Source: Megamerina dolium (Eukaryota; Arthropoda; Insecta; Diptera; Megamerinidae). From it: DNA of 64,000 bases. The position numbers and the translations under genes are program-made. The stretch is from positions 17,803,733 through 17,867,732 of the forward strand of contig OY978530.1 of NCBI GenBank assembly GCA_963854835.1, in the 5' to 3' direction. Positions 46,339 to 56,484 of this stretch are shown here, one piece after another. The stretch's first letter is position 1, and each line of letters begins with the position of its first letter. Below the pieces are notes generated by a model. That model was not told the origin of the DNA. It made no database searches and saw only the letters and a program-made list of their open reading frames with translations.

Positions 46339-46662
46339 ATGGACGATATACACCGAGAGATCATTTCAAGAAATATTGGACAATTAATCTGGCTAACAAA
46401 TTATAAAGAACTTTCGAATAAATGTGTGGAAAACAACCTCATAACACAGCGCATGCTAGATATAATACAGTATGGATTATCTCCCAACATCTTTGATGAT
46501 GACGATGATGATGACGATGTTGATGAATATAATAGAGAAAGCAGGCTTCCTGCAGAACTATTCACAAAAATAACCCATCGAGGACCTGATGCCTTTGAAA
46601 AATTACAAATTATTTTTAAAGAATTAAAATATACCGAAGCTCTAAATGTTTTAGATAATTAA
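46339..46662 (+). CDS. CARD-domain protein (initiator-caspase prodomain-like)
   Basis: An open 107-codon frame. CARDs are six-helix death-fold domains that pair with other CARDs, as the initiator caspase Dronc does with the apoptosome protein Dark. Visible: helix 1 (REIISRNIGQLIWL), TNYKELSNKCVENN (helix 2), LITQRMLDIIQ (helix 3), a loop expanded by eight aspartates (residues 53-60), helix 4 (PAELFTKI), the signature THRGPDAFEKLQ (residues 79-90), and a last helix (YTEALNVLD). The pattern TNY, CV, (L/I)(I/L)T, ML, Q, then RGP-A agrees with insect Dronc prodomains. There is no caspase domain, so a CARD-only decoy or regulator is the natural inference. It lies beside the Maverick protease gene and has no lesions. 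AATAAA signals follow at ~46677. Confidence 0.78.
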   Translation: MDDIHREIISRNIGQLIWLTNYKELSNKCVENNLITQRMLDIIQYGLSPNIFDDDDDDDDVDEYNRESRLPAELFTKITHRGPDAFEKLQIIFKELKYTEALNVLDN

Positions 46663-46759
46663 ACTACTTATATAAAAATAAATAAATAAATAAAATTATT
46701 GTTCGCTTGTTGAGGTGTGAAAAAAAAATATATTGTTTTTTATTTCATTTATTTAAAAA

Positions 46760-47109
46760 GTGTGAGAAAGTTGATATAAAAATTTTAGACATAGATGACC
46801 ACAAGTGTATGTATTGAATTTCTGATAACGTTTATAATTATAGTTGATGTTTGTCCCCAAATATTTTATCAGTTATTTTGGTGGAGGTAAATTTCCGAAG
46901 CTATCATAATATTCAATATGACTTTTATTTTTATAGTATGCTACCCAATGTGTTCCACTGTTTTGTATACTATCAAGGTTCACAATTCCGCACTCGATCA
47001 CATGAGGTTTTCGTGGAAGATTATCACGCATGAAAACTCCGCGAAAGTGTGGTATATTTTTCTCGAATTTTATAATGTCGACGTCAGTGAGCGCTCTCTT
47101 GGGTAACAT
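46760..47109 (-). pseudogene. Adenain-like cysteine protease of Maverick
   Basis: Cleaves capsid and core proteins during virion maturation in adenoviruses; the Maverick enzyme is its relative. The open part (47109-46873) shows FRGVFMRDNLPRK, ECGIVNLDS, the catalytic-His segment SGTHWVAYY and IEYYDSFGNLPP. The frame stops at about 46871. The expected Cys-containing segment (TCGHLCLKFL) is present farther along in another frame, at about 46785-46815, so one frameshift separates His from Cys. Its N-terminal end overlaps the end of the PLA2/pVI gene, as in compact viral genomes. Confidence 0.83.
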
Positions 47110-47944
47110 ACATAAAAGTTTTTTGCTTGTGGTCGATAAAAGAAGCCGTACACCTTCCGATATGGCTTCAAATATAAACCTTTTCCCATAGCAATCGCTT
47201 CCATTGTCTTATTATGACGGTTTGCTTCATCCAACTGCTCTCTAGCTGCTTTGGCGCTGTTGACAGCCTTGACGATAGCCGATCCTCCTGATGCTAGACC
47301 ACCAAGTGCACCCAATGCGGTTAGGATTGGTACCAAGGGGAGAAATCCCCCAACCTTGGGGATTTGTATGACTCTAGGAAAATTGATATTCTCTTTATTC
47401 CCCCTAAATGTATTACTTATTACTTTATGTGCGATTTTTACTGCTTTTTCAACACTATCAGGCATCTGACGTTTCAAAATTTTGCGCGCCTTCACAAGGG
47501 CAGTTGTAAATAATTTTTTAGGAAATTTACTTTTTACACATTTTCGTTCCCGTCTCGTCTTCGTAATGTTATTACCCATTCCGAATTTAACTTTAGATTT
47601 CATCGCGTTTGTCACAAGCCAAGCACTTGCCTTCTCACCAATGCTATTATCCTTTGAAGTTACTCTTTGCCAAGATCTTTCAACAAGTTGTTTATCAGCA
47701 ATGTGTCTTCTATCTAAGTCTTTGTTTTGCGAATATGCAATATCGTGCTCTCTACAAGCAGCGTCTAATGGATTTACACCCTTATCACCTCTATTTAAAC
47801 GCTTTTTAACTTAGTACCAGGACCGCAAAATTGATAGCCAGGTAAATGTAATTCAACTGGTAAAGAATTAATTATTCCATCAACAAGTCCACCACCATGA
47901 AGTTGTTTTTTATGACTGAGACCTTTTTTAATTAATAAACCCAT
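47070..47944 (-). pseudogene. PLA2-like domain fused to pVI-like minor capsid protein
   Basis: The minus-strand gene starts at ATG 47944. The first part shows PVELHLPGYQFCGPGT, the calcium-loop-like motif of virus-type phospholipase A2. After one frameshift near 47810 the frame continues with NPLDAACREHDIAYS, the catalytic His-Asp helix. The same frame runs without a stop into a basic stretch and a Gly/Ala-rich hydrophobic segment (PLVPILTALGALGGLASGGS) followed by an amphipathic helix, the pattern of adenovirus pVI-like proteins. The C-terminus (KGLYLKPYRKVYGFF) is typical of the Maverick protein. PLA2 domains in parvoviral capsids breach endosomal membranes and adenoviral pVI is lytic, so both halves point to membrane penetration. 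Function is inferred, and this copy is broken. Confidence 0.82.
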
Positions 47945-48045
47945 TATTAATAGTTATCTATTGTTTCAACATGAAATGATGACAATATACTAATAATATT
48001 ATTTGAAGATGATGTGCTATTATATAATGTAATTCAGTTGTTAAA

Positions 48046-48674
48046 ATGAAGTTCATAAGACAGGATAAAAAAATTGTTGTGAGGAATTTAGACTTTAAAA
48101 CAAATGATACTTTAAAACGTCGTCATGGACTCCTACTACCGAATACAATCAGATGTTTAATTATCGGACCATCGAATTGTGGGAAAACTAATGTTATGAT
48201 AAGTTTAATTGAAAGCCCGAATGGATTAAAATTTGAAAATATTTATATTTATGGGAAATCACTTAATCAACCGAAATATCAGTATTTGAAGAAGTTACTC
48301 GCCCCCATAAAAGGGATGGGGTTTTAGACATTCTCAGAGAATGAGGAAGTTATACCACCAAATGAAGCCAGAAAAAATTCCATTATGATATTTGATGATG
48401 TCGCGTGTGAAAAACAAAATAATATTCGAGTATATTTCTGCATGGGTCGTCATAATAAAATTGATAGCTTCTATTTATGTCAAACATATACAAGCATTCC
48501 AAAGCATTTAATTCGTGATAATGCTAACTTAATAATAATGTTTAAGCAAGATGAGTTAAATATTAAGCATGTGTATAATGATCATGTTGGAACTGATCTT
48601 ACATATGAGCAGTTTCATGAGATGTGTAAAGAATGCTGGTGTGATAAATATGGATTTCTCGTATTATCTAAAGA

Positions 48675-48712
<38 letters not shown>

Positions 48713-48740
48713 ATATATATATATAAAGATGATATATATA
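48046..48740 (+). pseudogene. Packaging ATPase (FtsK/HerA, A32-like)
   Basis: Motor ATPase that would pump DNA into capsids. The Walker A motif is IIGPSNCGKTNVMI (residues ~40-54) and the Walker B is SIMIFDDVA. Conserved following residues are FCMGRHNKIDSFYLCQTYTS and HLIRDNANLIIMFKQDE. An in-frame TAG at 48325-48327 lies between the two Walker motifs; on both sides the frame is the same, so this is a single nonsense mutation. The C-terminus dissolves into TA repeat at ~48680, where RTE copy 5 is inserted. The start ATG lies opposite the PLA2/pVI start, about 100 bases apart, a divergent-promoter layout. Confidence 0.88.
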
Positions 48741-48754
48741 TATATATATATATA
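48678..48754. repeat. (TA)n left of RTE copy 5
   Basis: TA repeat with two ATGATG/AAGATG interruptions, located at the end of the ATPase gene. Confidence 0.95.
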
Positions 48755-49355
48755 CGGAATGAGGCTGATCGACTTCGCCGCAGCACGAAACATGGTAATT
48801 GGTGGTACCAGATTCCAGCATCTCGACATCCACAAAGCGACATGGCTGTCTCCAGATCAACGTACAAGAAACCAAATTGATCATGTGGTGATTGACGGAA
48901 GGCATGCTTCCAGTGTGATGGACGTGAAATCGATCCGTGGTGCCAACATCGACACGGATCACTACCTTGTTGCAGCTAAGGTGCGCACACGCCTATGTGT
49001 CGCAAATAACAAGAGAAGTCCCACACAGAGAAAGCTCGACGTCAGTAAGCTGCGATCATCAGAGACAGCAGATGCATTTTCAACTCGACTATCGGATCTG
49101 CTTATGCAGAACACTCCCCCACTTGATGATACATGCGCACGGTGGACACATATATCCCACTCCATGACTACTGCTGCCGAGGAGGTAATCGGTTACTACC
49201 GGCCTCTGAGGAATGAGTGGTATGATCAGGAGTGTCGCGACGCTACCGCAGAGAAAGACGCCGCCTACAGAAAAACACTGCGTGCAGGCGCAAAGCGAGC
49301 TGTTAGAAAAGGAGTCCAGAGAGACGTCTTTTCAGGCGCCAGAAGAGGGAGATAG
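48747..49355 (+). pseudogene. RTE endonuclease C-terminal part, copy 5
   Basis: The frame carries LIDFAAARNMVIGG, NQIDHVVIDGRHAS and TDHYLVAAKVRTR (the terminal Asp-His pair of the endonuclease), then the linker to a frame break near 49310-49355. The N-terminal half of the endonuclease is absent because of 5' truncation. Confidence 0.88.
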
Positions 49356-51164
49356 AAAGCCGCGAGTGTGAGGAGATAGAGATGTGTACCGACAAGAATG
49401 AGACTCGAAAATTCTTCGAAAAGATCAAGCACCTGAGTGGAGGTTTAAATCCCGGAGCCTCTTCTTGTCGTGATGGAAATGGGAATCTGGTTACAGATGT
49501 CCAGAGTGTACTGAGCCTATGGAGGGAACACTTCTCCACGTTACTGAATGGCGATGCTACGAACAATTCCGCCAGTGGAGGAGATTGCCCGATAACCCCA
49601 ATTACAGATGATGCTGTTGATGTTCCACCACCTGATTATGTCGAGGTTGAAACGGCCATTTTAAGGCTGAAGATCAACAAAGCTGCAGGTGCTGATGGCC
49701 TGCCTGCCGAGTTGTTTAAGACCGGAGGCGATGAGCTGCTCACCCGCATGCACCAGCTCATAAGCAGAATATGGTCGGATGAAAGCATGCCTGATGATTG
49801 GAGGCTCAGTGTTCTCTGTCCTGTACATAAAAAAGGAGACCCCACAATTTGCGCCAACTACTGTGGAATAAGTCTCGTGAGTATCGCATACAAGGTTCTA
49901 TCGAGCGTACTGTGTGAAAGGTTGAATCCTATGCTCAGCAACCTGATTGGACCTTATCAGTGTGGCTTCAGACCTGGTAAATCCACCATCGACCAGATTT
50001 TCACACTGCGCCAAATCCTGGAGAAGACCCAAGAAAAACAGATCGACACACACCACCTATTTGTTGATTATAAAGCCGCTTTCGACAGTCCGGTAAGGGA
50101 TTACCTCTATGCAACAATGTCTGAGTTCGGTATTCCTGCAAAGCTCATTCGACTTTGTAGAATGACACTGCATAACTCCTGTTGTGCAGTGAAAATTGGG
50201 AAGGACCTCTCCGCACCGTTCAATACCGAACGGGGTTTCAGACAAGGTGATTCGTTATCGTGCGACTTCTTAAATCTTATTATGGAGAAAATAATACGAG
50301 CTGCTGATCTACGACATAATGGCACTATCTTCAACAAAAGTGTCATGCTGTTAGCGTATGCCGACGATATTGACATAATCGGCATGAACACGCGAGCAGT
50401 CAGTGCAGCATTCTCAGAGTTGGAAAGAGAGTAGCGTCGGATGGGTCTCACGGTGAACGAGGGCAAGACGAAGTATCTAGTGTCAACAAACAAAGAGTCC
50501 CGGCGTCTTGGACAGCACGTCATTGTTGAAAACTACGCTTTTGAAGTAGGAAGGCACTTTGCCTATCTTGGAACCAGCATTAACAGCAGTAATGACGTCA
50601 GCTTGGAGATCATGCGTAGGATAACTCTTGCTAACAGGTGTTACTTTGGGCTGAGTAAGCAATTGAGAAGTCGAGCCCTGTCTCGAAGAACGAAAACTAT
50701 ACTCTACAAGTCTCTCATCATGCCTGTCCTAACATATGGCGCTGAAGCCTGGACAATTTCCACCTCGGATGAGCGAATGCTTGGAGTTTTCGAGAGAAAA
50801 GTCCTACGCAAGATCTTTGGACCTATTTGCGTTGGTGGCGAGTACCGAATAAGGTACAACCATGAGCTGTATGCCGATATTGACATAGTAAAGCGCATCA
50901 AAATCCAGCGGCTGCGCTGGTTAGGTCATGTTGAGCGAATGGAAGAACACGCTCCAGCTAAGAAGGTGTTATATTCGGAACCCGCTGGAGGACGACGCAG
51001 AAGAGGAAGACCAAACCTCCGGTGGAAAGACCAAGTACTGGAGAACCTGACGGAGCTTGGAATTTCTAACTGGCGCCAGCTAGCGAAGAACAGAGATGGC
51101 TGGCGAAGCATGTTATTTTCGGCCTAAATCGATATTCGGTTGTTATGGCCACATAAGAAGAAGA

Positions 51165-51167
<3 letters not shown>
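48755..51167 (+). mobile_element. RTE copy 5, 5'-truncated, inserted in Maverick
   Basis: Starts inside the endonuclease (GGAATGAGGCTGATCGACTTC) after TA repeats and ends with the RTE 3' end and an (AAG)n tail instead of (TAAG)n, then TA repeats again. It disrupts the 3' end of the Maverick ATPase gene. It belongs to the subfamily without the ELYELY duplication. It retains the ~199 bases missing from copy 1. Confidence 0.94.
49382..51127 (+). pseudogene. RTE reverse transcriptase, copy 5, one stop
   Basis: The most complete RT in the window: linker, KNKAAGADGLPAE-type motif (here KINKAAGADGLPAELF), DWRLSVLCPVHKKGDP, PYQCGFRPGKSTIDQIF, FVDYKAAFDSP, GFRQGDSLSCDFLN, LLAYADDIDIIG, and the C-terminal HVERM and GRPNLRWKDQV. 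A single in-frame TAG at 50432-50434 interrupts it after ELERE; the frame continues unchanged to 51127. Confidence 0.92.
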
Positions 51168-51218
<51 letters not shown>

Positions 51219-51226
51219 TATATATA

Positions 51227-51320
<94 letters not shown>
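51168..51320. repeat. (TA)n right of RTE copy 5
   Basis: About 150 bases of TA with one irregular point (TAGATATATATAGATG near 51215-51230). Confidence 0.95.
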
Positions 51321-51322
<2 letters not shown>

Positions 51323-51376
51323 CTATGAATCGAATATATACAGATATTTAAGATAATTCTATACTCGCATGCAGAT

Positions 51377-52338
51377 ATGCTGCGGAAAGTCGATCCAAAA
51401 ATGTTGAAAGAAATGGTTAAGGCGCGAAAGTCGCTAAAACAAAAGTTTAAAAGTATCAAGTTGGGTGAAGTTGATACGGAAAATCAATTGGAAAAAACTT
51501 TTCATCCTATAACAACACCTCTGAAAGCTTTGTTTGATAAAGCTGGCATATTAAACACTAATGAATTGAATATTAAAGGTCATCCTAAAGGTTATAAAGA
51601 TGAATATACTCCATATAAAGGTGATCGGAAACTCCTTTACCGTATGAGAAGACTAAAATTACTACCAGCACACCAAAGAGAGTATCATCATCAAAACAAA
51701 GTCGTAATAATACTAGCACCACTACTAATGATGATGTTTTTTATTCAAAAATGTTCGGTGATACATGATAGTATTTCATCATCAACATTAGAAAAATCAC
51801 CATCATCTTCACAATTAATAACAAATATTTCACTTTTAAAGATCAAGATGCTCATGGAAATTACATGTTCGGAAATAAGTCACTGAAATTTGAAGATGAT
51901 AAAATTGAGATAGGTGAAAAAAGTTGGACTTTAACTCCAGGTCTATTTCAATTACTTTTTCACAAAGTACCGAAAGTATATAATAATATAGATTTGGATA
52001 ACTATAAAGAAATTCTCTCATCAACTAATGCGCATAAACGACATTTCGAGGTATCAGGTGGAGTGAAAGTTACGAAAGCGTATAAATATCAAATTCTAAA
52101 AGATTTATTTAAATCAACTCCAAAAAAGGGTCAAGGACTGAAACGTAATCAGTTCATCAATGATAATGTGATGAAGTTAAATACAGCTAAATCGAATTAT
52201 ATCTATTGGGATAATCCAAATGAGTTGGTTGATCGCCTTCGTGTCTTGATAGCATCACAAGCTGCTGGAAATTCCAGTCATAACAATGAGATAGTATCCA
52301 TTATTGAAGAATTACGAGAATCAAAGATTATAATATGA
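51377..52338 (+). pseudogene. Maverick conserved protein (DUF8207-like), frameshifted
   Basis: The first part (51377-51886) begins MLRKVDPKMLKEMVKARKSL, a basic helical region. The second part, in another frame from about 51840 to 52338, carries the conserved region: SWTLTPGLFQLLFHKVPKVY, YKEILSSTNAHKRHF, KKGQGLKRNQF and NYIYWDNPNELVDRLRVLIA, followed by NNEIVSIIEELRE. This protein recurs in insect Mavericks and is of unknown role. One frameshift lies near 51700-51860. It is the first gene right of the RTE insertion. Confidence 0.75.
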
Positions 52339-52371
52339 TAACGACACTCTATATCATTCACTAGCACTATA

Positions 52372-52818
52372 AGTGTTGATAAGTTTGGTCGTTATTCTGA
52401 GAGTATTAATAAGGGGGAGTTACGTCGAGGTGTGAACAAAATTTTAGGTGTAAAGACAAACGCTTCATCCAAATATATAAGCTTTCAAAATCATCGATTA
52501 ACAAAAGTCGGTGTACCAGTTGATGAATCTGATGGAGTCACTAAGGTATATGTTGATGAACGTGTCAATGAAATAATGTCGAAACTAGAAAAAAATGAAG
52601 TTGATAATAGGATTCTAATTTCTAAAATTGAAACATTGAATAATGATCTACTTGGGAAAATTAAAGCTACAGAAGCTAGACTAACTTCTCTACATGAAGA
52701 CCTCGAACACTATGTATATAAATACTATGTACTTAAGGAAACACCTTCATTATCACCAGACGAGACTATGGAAATGTATGATATATTGAAAAATCTAGAA
52801 AATAAGCAAAAAGAATGA
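52372..52818 (+). pseudogene. Maverick coiled-coil protein, start not evident
   Basis: An open frame beginning near 52342 without an ATG in the early part (SVDKFGRYSESINKGELRRG). It then has ASSKYISFQNHRLTKVGVP, DGVTKVYVDERVNEIMSKL and a long heptad-like helix to NLENKQKE. It looks like a minor structural, fibre-like or scaffold component and is found beside the integrase in Mavericks. Its stop overlaps the integrase start (ATGA at 52815-52818), so the two are tightly packed. The missing start may reflect decay or fusion with the previous frame. Confidence 0.6.
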
Positions 52819-53734
52819 GTAAACGAGATTTAGTTGAAGAGCTTCATCGACAAGCTCGCAAAAATTTTAATCGCCGACGAGTAATTACTAAAGGTATTGA
52901 TGACTTGTGGCAGGCGGATTTAGTTGAAATGGGCGCATACAAAGCATTAAATCGTGGATATCGATTCCTTCTAACAATTATTGACACTTTCTCGAAATTC
53001 GCCTGGGCAATAGCTATTAAAACAAAAAGTGCCGACCATGTAACACAAGCCATGAAGAATATATTTGAGAATGATCGACGAATACCGAAAAATCTTCAAA
53101 CTGATGATGGAAAAGAATTTTTCAATAAACATTTTAAAAAATTGATGGATGAGCATAACATTAATCATTACTCAACATTTAGTCCGCTAAAGGCGTCAAT
53201 AGTTGAACGCTTTAATCGAACATTAAAGGGTATGATGTGGAAGGAGTTTAGCTATAATGGATCATATCGATGGATTAATAATTATCAAAAATTGGTTGCT
53301 GAATATAATCATAAAATACATAGAACGATAAAAATGGCACCGGTTGATGTAAATTCGTCGAATGAGAAAGATCTTCTAGAAACTGTATATAACCATTTGA
53401 AGGTCTTTCATCGAACTAAATTCACTGTGGGTCAAATGTTCGAATAAGTAAATATAAGCATGCTTTTGAGAAGGGGTATACACCGAATTGGACTACTGAG
53501 ATATTTAAAATGAAGCAAATTCAAAAAACTAATCCTACAACATATATACTGGAAGACTATCAAGGAAATCCTATAAAAGGAGGGTTTTATGAATATGAGC
53601 TTATGAAGACGACATACCCTGATATGTATTTAACTGAAAAAATTGTAAAAACTACATGTGATAAAGCCTATATTAAATGTCTCGGATTCTCTAAAGAGCA
53701 TAATTCATGGATAAATAAAAACGATATTGTATGA
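52815..53734 (+). pseudogene. Maverick integrase (retroviral type), frameshifted
   Basis: Catalyses insertion of the element. The core is open at 52815-53447: DLWQADLVEMG (Asp 35), LLTIIDTFSKFAWAIAIKTK, NLQTDDGKEFFNKHF (Asp 97) and SPLKASIVERFNRTLKGMMW (Glu 131), a complete D,D,E triad. KIHRTIKMAP and RTKFTVGQM follow. The frame stops at 53447, and the C-terminal chromodomain-like part (YTPNWTTEIFKMKQIQKTNP, TTYILEDYQGNPIKGGFYEY) continues in another frame to about 53650, so a single-base lesion near 53440 separates core and tail. ORF 53510-53734 includes this tail. Confidence 0.9.
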
Positions 53735-53867
53735 TTTTATAAATAAAAAAAAGTTAATAAAACGAAATGTAGTGTATTTTATTTAATCATAACCGTATTT
53801 GTAGTTAAGATGTCCAGAACAATAGGTTGGAAGAAGCTTAGAGCTAAGAGCATATTTTTTTCCACCC

Positions 53868-54491
53868 ATGGAGTTGAATGATGATTACGCTTGTGCTCTA
53901 GTTGATTTTACCACTTATCACTCAATACCTAATGTGGACTATGGAAATAATTTATTTCACATTGGTGACCATGTTATCGAAATTCCAATAGGATCATATG
54001 AAATTGATGATATAATTGACTTTGTTGTTGAAAAGTATGAAGATGTGAATATAAAGGATATTTTGAAAATTGAACCTAATAACAATACAATGCAAATTGA
54101 GATATTGTCAACTACTGACCCCATTTATTTTGATCGTGAACGTGCAATTGGTGGATTGTTGGGGTTCAGCAGACGTGAATTAAAACCTAATAAATACCAT
54201 CAATCTGATGTACAAGTTGATATTTCGAGAGTAAACGTTTTACGAATCGAGTGCAACATAACTACAGGGTCATATATTAACAATGATTCGGCTCATACAA
54301 TTCATCAGTTTACTGTATCGGTTTTACCAGGGTATAAAATAAGTGAGCGACCACAAACATTAATTTATTTACCTGTTAACACTAGATGGATAAGTCAACT
54401 CTTGATGAGAATTGTTGATCAAGACGGGAACTTAGTGAATTTTCGCAAGGAACAAATTGCATTAAGACTCCACTTAAAGCCGGCTCTTTAG
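53868..54491 (+). CDS. Maverick penton-like minor capsid protein
   Basis: An undamaged 207-codon frame: MELNDDYACALVDFTTYHSI..., then IGDHVIEIPIGSYEIDDIID, NNNTMQIEILSTT, GGLLGFSRRELKP, INVLRIECNITTGSY-like (here VNVLRIECNITTGSYINN) and HTIHQFTVSVLPGYKI. In Mavericks this protein is the single-jelly-roll minor capsid (penton) protein. It lies immediately upstream of the small ORF and major capsid gene. No lesion is visible, in contrast to its neighbours. Length fits the family. Confidence 0.82.
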   Translation: MELNDDYACALVDFTTYHSIPNVDYGNNLFHIGDHVIEIPIGSYEIDDIIDFVVEKYEDVNIKDILKIEPNNNTMQIEILSTTDPIYFDRERAIGGLLGFSRRELKPNKYHQSDVQVDISRVNVLRIECNITTGSYINNDSAHTIHQFTVSVLPGYKISERPQTLIYLPVNTRWISQLLMRIVDQDGNLVNFRKEQIALRLHLKPAL

Positions 54492-54493
54492 AA

Positions 54494-54730
54494 TGATTAT
54501 ATATAATAAAGATATAGTCAGAAATCAATTTAGTAACAATATACGATTGACCTCTGATAGAAACATATCGCAAAAAAAAACCTCGCTACACATCTCCAAA
54601 AGTTGATAGTAAATATTTTAATCGAAAACAAAATATCTTATCACCATTGAATAAAAAGTTTTTAAAAAGCTTAGGATTTAAAATTAAAAACGATAGTGTA
54701 AGAAGGAAAAACGTTTCAAATGGCGTCAAC
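54494..54730 (+). pseudogene. Small ORF between minor and major capsid genes
   Basis: A short basic reading frame starts at about 54494 (MIIYNKDIVRNQFSNNIRLT), stops near 54605, and continues in another frame with LSPLNKKFLKSLGF near 54640-54675. A small basic ORF with a FLKSLGF-like segment at this place is a recurrent feature of insect Mavericks as I recall; its role is unknown. Confidence 0.45.
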
Positions 54731-55902
54731 TGATGTGCTTAATATTATGCAAAACCCCTTTATGATGAGAGCATCATTAAGAAGGATTACCACAGTTATT
54801 CCGCACAGTTATTCATTATAATGATGAAATTAGAATACCTATTCAGAATCAAGACCTCTACATTCTACCTTCGGAAAGTATGATCTATATTGAAGGAACT
54901 GCCACACTGAATGGACAGACTATCTCTCATAATATAAAAATGCGGAATAACTGCGTATCATATTTATTCGATGAAATTCGTTATGAAATGAATGGGATTG
55001 AAATTGATCGAACCCGACATTTAGGGATTGCAACTACAATGAAGGCTTTTGCCTCTCTCTCACCTAATGAGAGTACAGTGATGATGAATGCTGGTTGGAG
55101 TGTTTGTGATGATATTGAAATAACCAATGGACAATTTAATTTTTGCATACCTTTAAAACATCTTTTGGGTTTTGCAGAAGATTATAATAAGGTGATATTA
55201 AATGCAAAGCATGAACTAATACTTCTTCAATCAAAAACTGATGAAGGTATAGCCTTCTCCTCTGTAGCTGCTGAGAATGATAAAATTGTGTTAACTATAG
55301 TTAATTTAATATGGAAAGTGCCACATATTCAATTAGCAGACTCAACTAAATTAAATATTTACAATAATATTCGAAGAGGAGTGTTTATACCAATGGCATT
55401 TCGTTGTTGGGATATGCATTTTAATCCAACACTATCACAGACTACAAATCATCTATGGAATGTTAAATTGGCTGTTCAAAGTGAACGACCACGATTCATG
55501 CTAATCGGATTTCAGAACTCTAGAAAATTCGTTCATTGTGATCTCACCGATGCAAAAGTTCATCTAAATTCTGAAGTTTATCCCTATGATGAGATGAACC
55601 TTAAAATCGAAAATGGTCGTTTAGCCCTCTTATATGATATGTATTGCAAATTTCAAAAGGAATACTACCTAAGAAATATGCAACCTTTATTAACCCCCAG
55701 TAAATTTAAATCAATTGCTCCAATCATAATAATTGATTTAACACATTAAAATGAAGCAATGAAAAGTGGACCAATTGATGTGAAGGTAATTTTCAAGACA
55801 TTGAAAAACATTCCTACCAATACTTCTGCTTATGCCCTTCTCATACATGATCGGGTTATTAGCTATAACCCCATGACTGGAGAAATTAAGAAAATGATTT
55901 AA
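54720..55902 (+). pseudogene. Maverick major capsid protein (double jelly roll)
   Basis: The start is MASTDVLNIMQNPFMM at 54720, in a frame that is lost near 54800-54825. The long open part (to 55749) shows the diagnostic segments YIEGTATLNGQTISHNIKM, NNCVSYLFDEIRYEMNGIEI, ATTMKAFASLSPNESTV, FCIPLKHLLGFAEDYNKVI and HLNSEVYPYDEMNL. An in-frame TAA at 55747-55749 cuts off the conserved C-terminal piece (NTSAYALLIHDRVISYNP, ending at 55902). So two lesions, one frameshift and one nonsense codon, break an otherwise full-length gene of ~390 codons. Confidence 0.88.
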
Positions 55903-55989
55903 TATATTCAGTATGATCTTTTTCTTCAAAGAGTGAAGACATTTATTACGGAATTTCCAATTTGAAATATCAAAAGGATATATATAAAA

Positions 55990-56484
55990 ATGCATTCTAA
56001 TTATATATTAAAAGTAGTTGTTGATATTCAAGGATTTAAGGGGCCTGAAAACCAATTTATTTTAAAGGATCTGACAATATCCTTTAGTATTAATGAGGAT
56101 AAACATTTCATTGTAAAACCACCGTTCCCCTTCAATGATCTTCCACCATTCTATCAAAAACAAGCACGCTGGATTACATCGAAACATCACAACATTAAAT
56201 GGGATACAGGATCAATCACATTCCAGAGCTTATCAAATTTCATACGGGAAAATTTATTTAATTGTGAAATTTATGTTAAGGGTTATGAGAAGAAGAAATG
56301 GCTTGAGTCATTGTTTGAACTTTCAAATATATTCAATTTAGATGATTATGGATGTGAAAATATGAAAAAAATTAGAGAAAAATATGGTTATTTTGATGGT
56401 TGTATAATTCATAATCAAAACTGCGCTTTAATCAATGTTAGAGCCTTAAGAAAATTTTTGAATTTTGAAATGAAAACATATTAA
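55990..56484 (+). CDS. Conserved Maverick-associated ORF, 164 aa, exonuclease-like
   Basis: An undamaged frame: MHSNYILKVVVDIQGFKGPE, FILKDLTISFS, HFIVKPPFPFNDLPPFYQKQ, ARWITSKHHNIKWDTG, IYVKGYEKKKWLESLF and GCIIHNQNCALINVRALRKF. I have seen this layout in proteins annotated as uncharacterised in insect genomes. The hydrophobic strand ending in DIQGF, a central aromatic-rich part and a late His/Cys-Ala-Leu motif recall a divergent DEDDh-type RNase H-fold exonuclease, but the acidic residues are not all visible, so catalytic activity is doubtful. It sits between the major capsid gene and the polymerase. Confidence 0.6.
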   Translation: MHSNYILKVVVDIQGFKGPENQFILKDLTISFSINEDKHFIVKPPFPFNDLPPFYQKQARWITSKHHNIKWDTGSITFQSLSNFIRENLFNCEIYVKGYEKKKWLESLFELSNIFNLDDYGCENMKKIREKYGYFDGCIIHNQNCALINVRALRKFLNFEMKTY

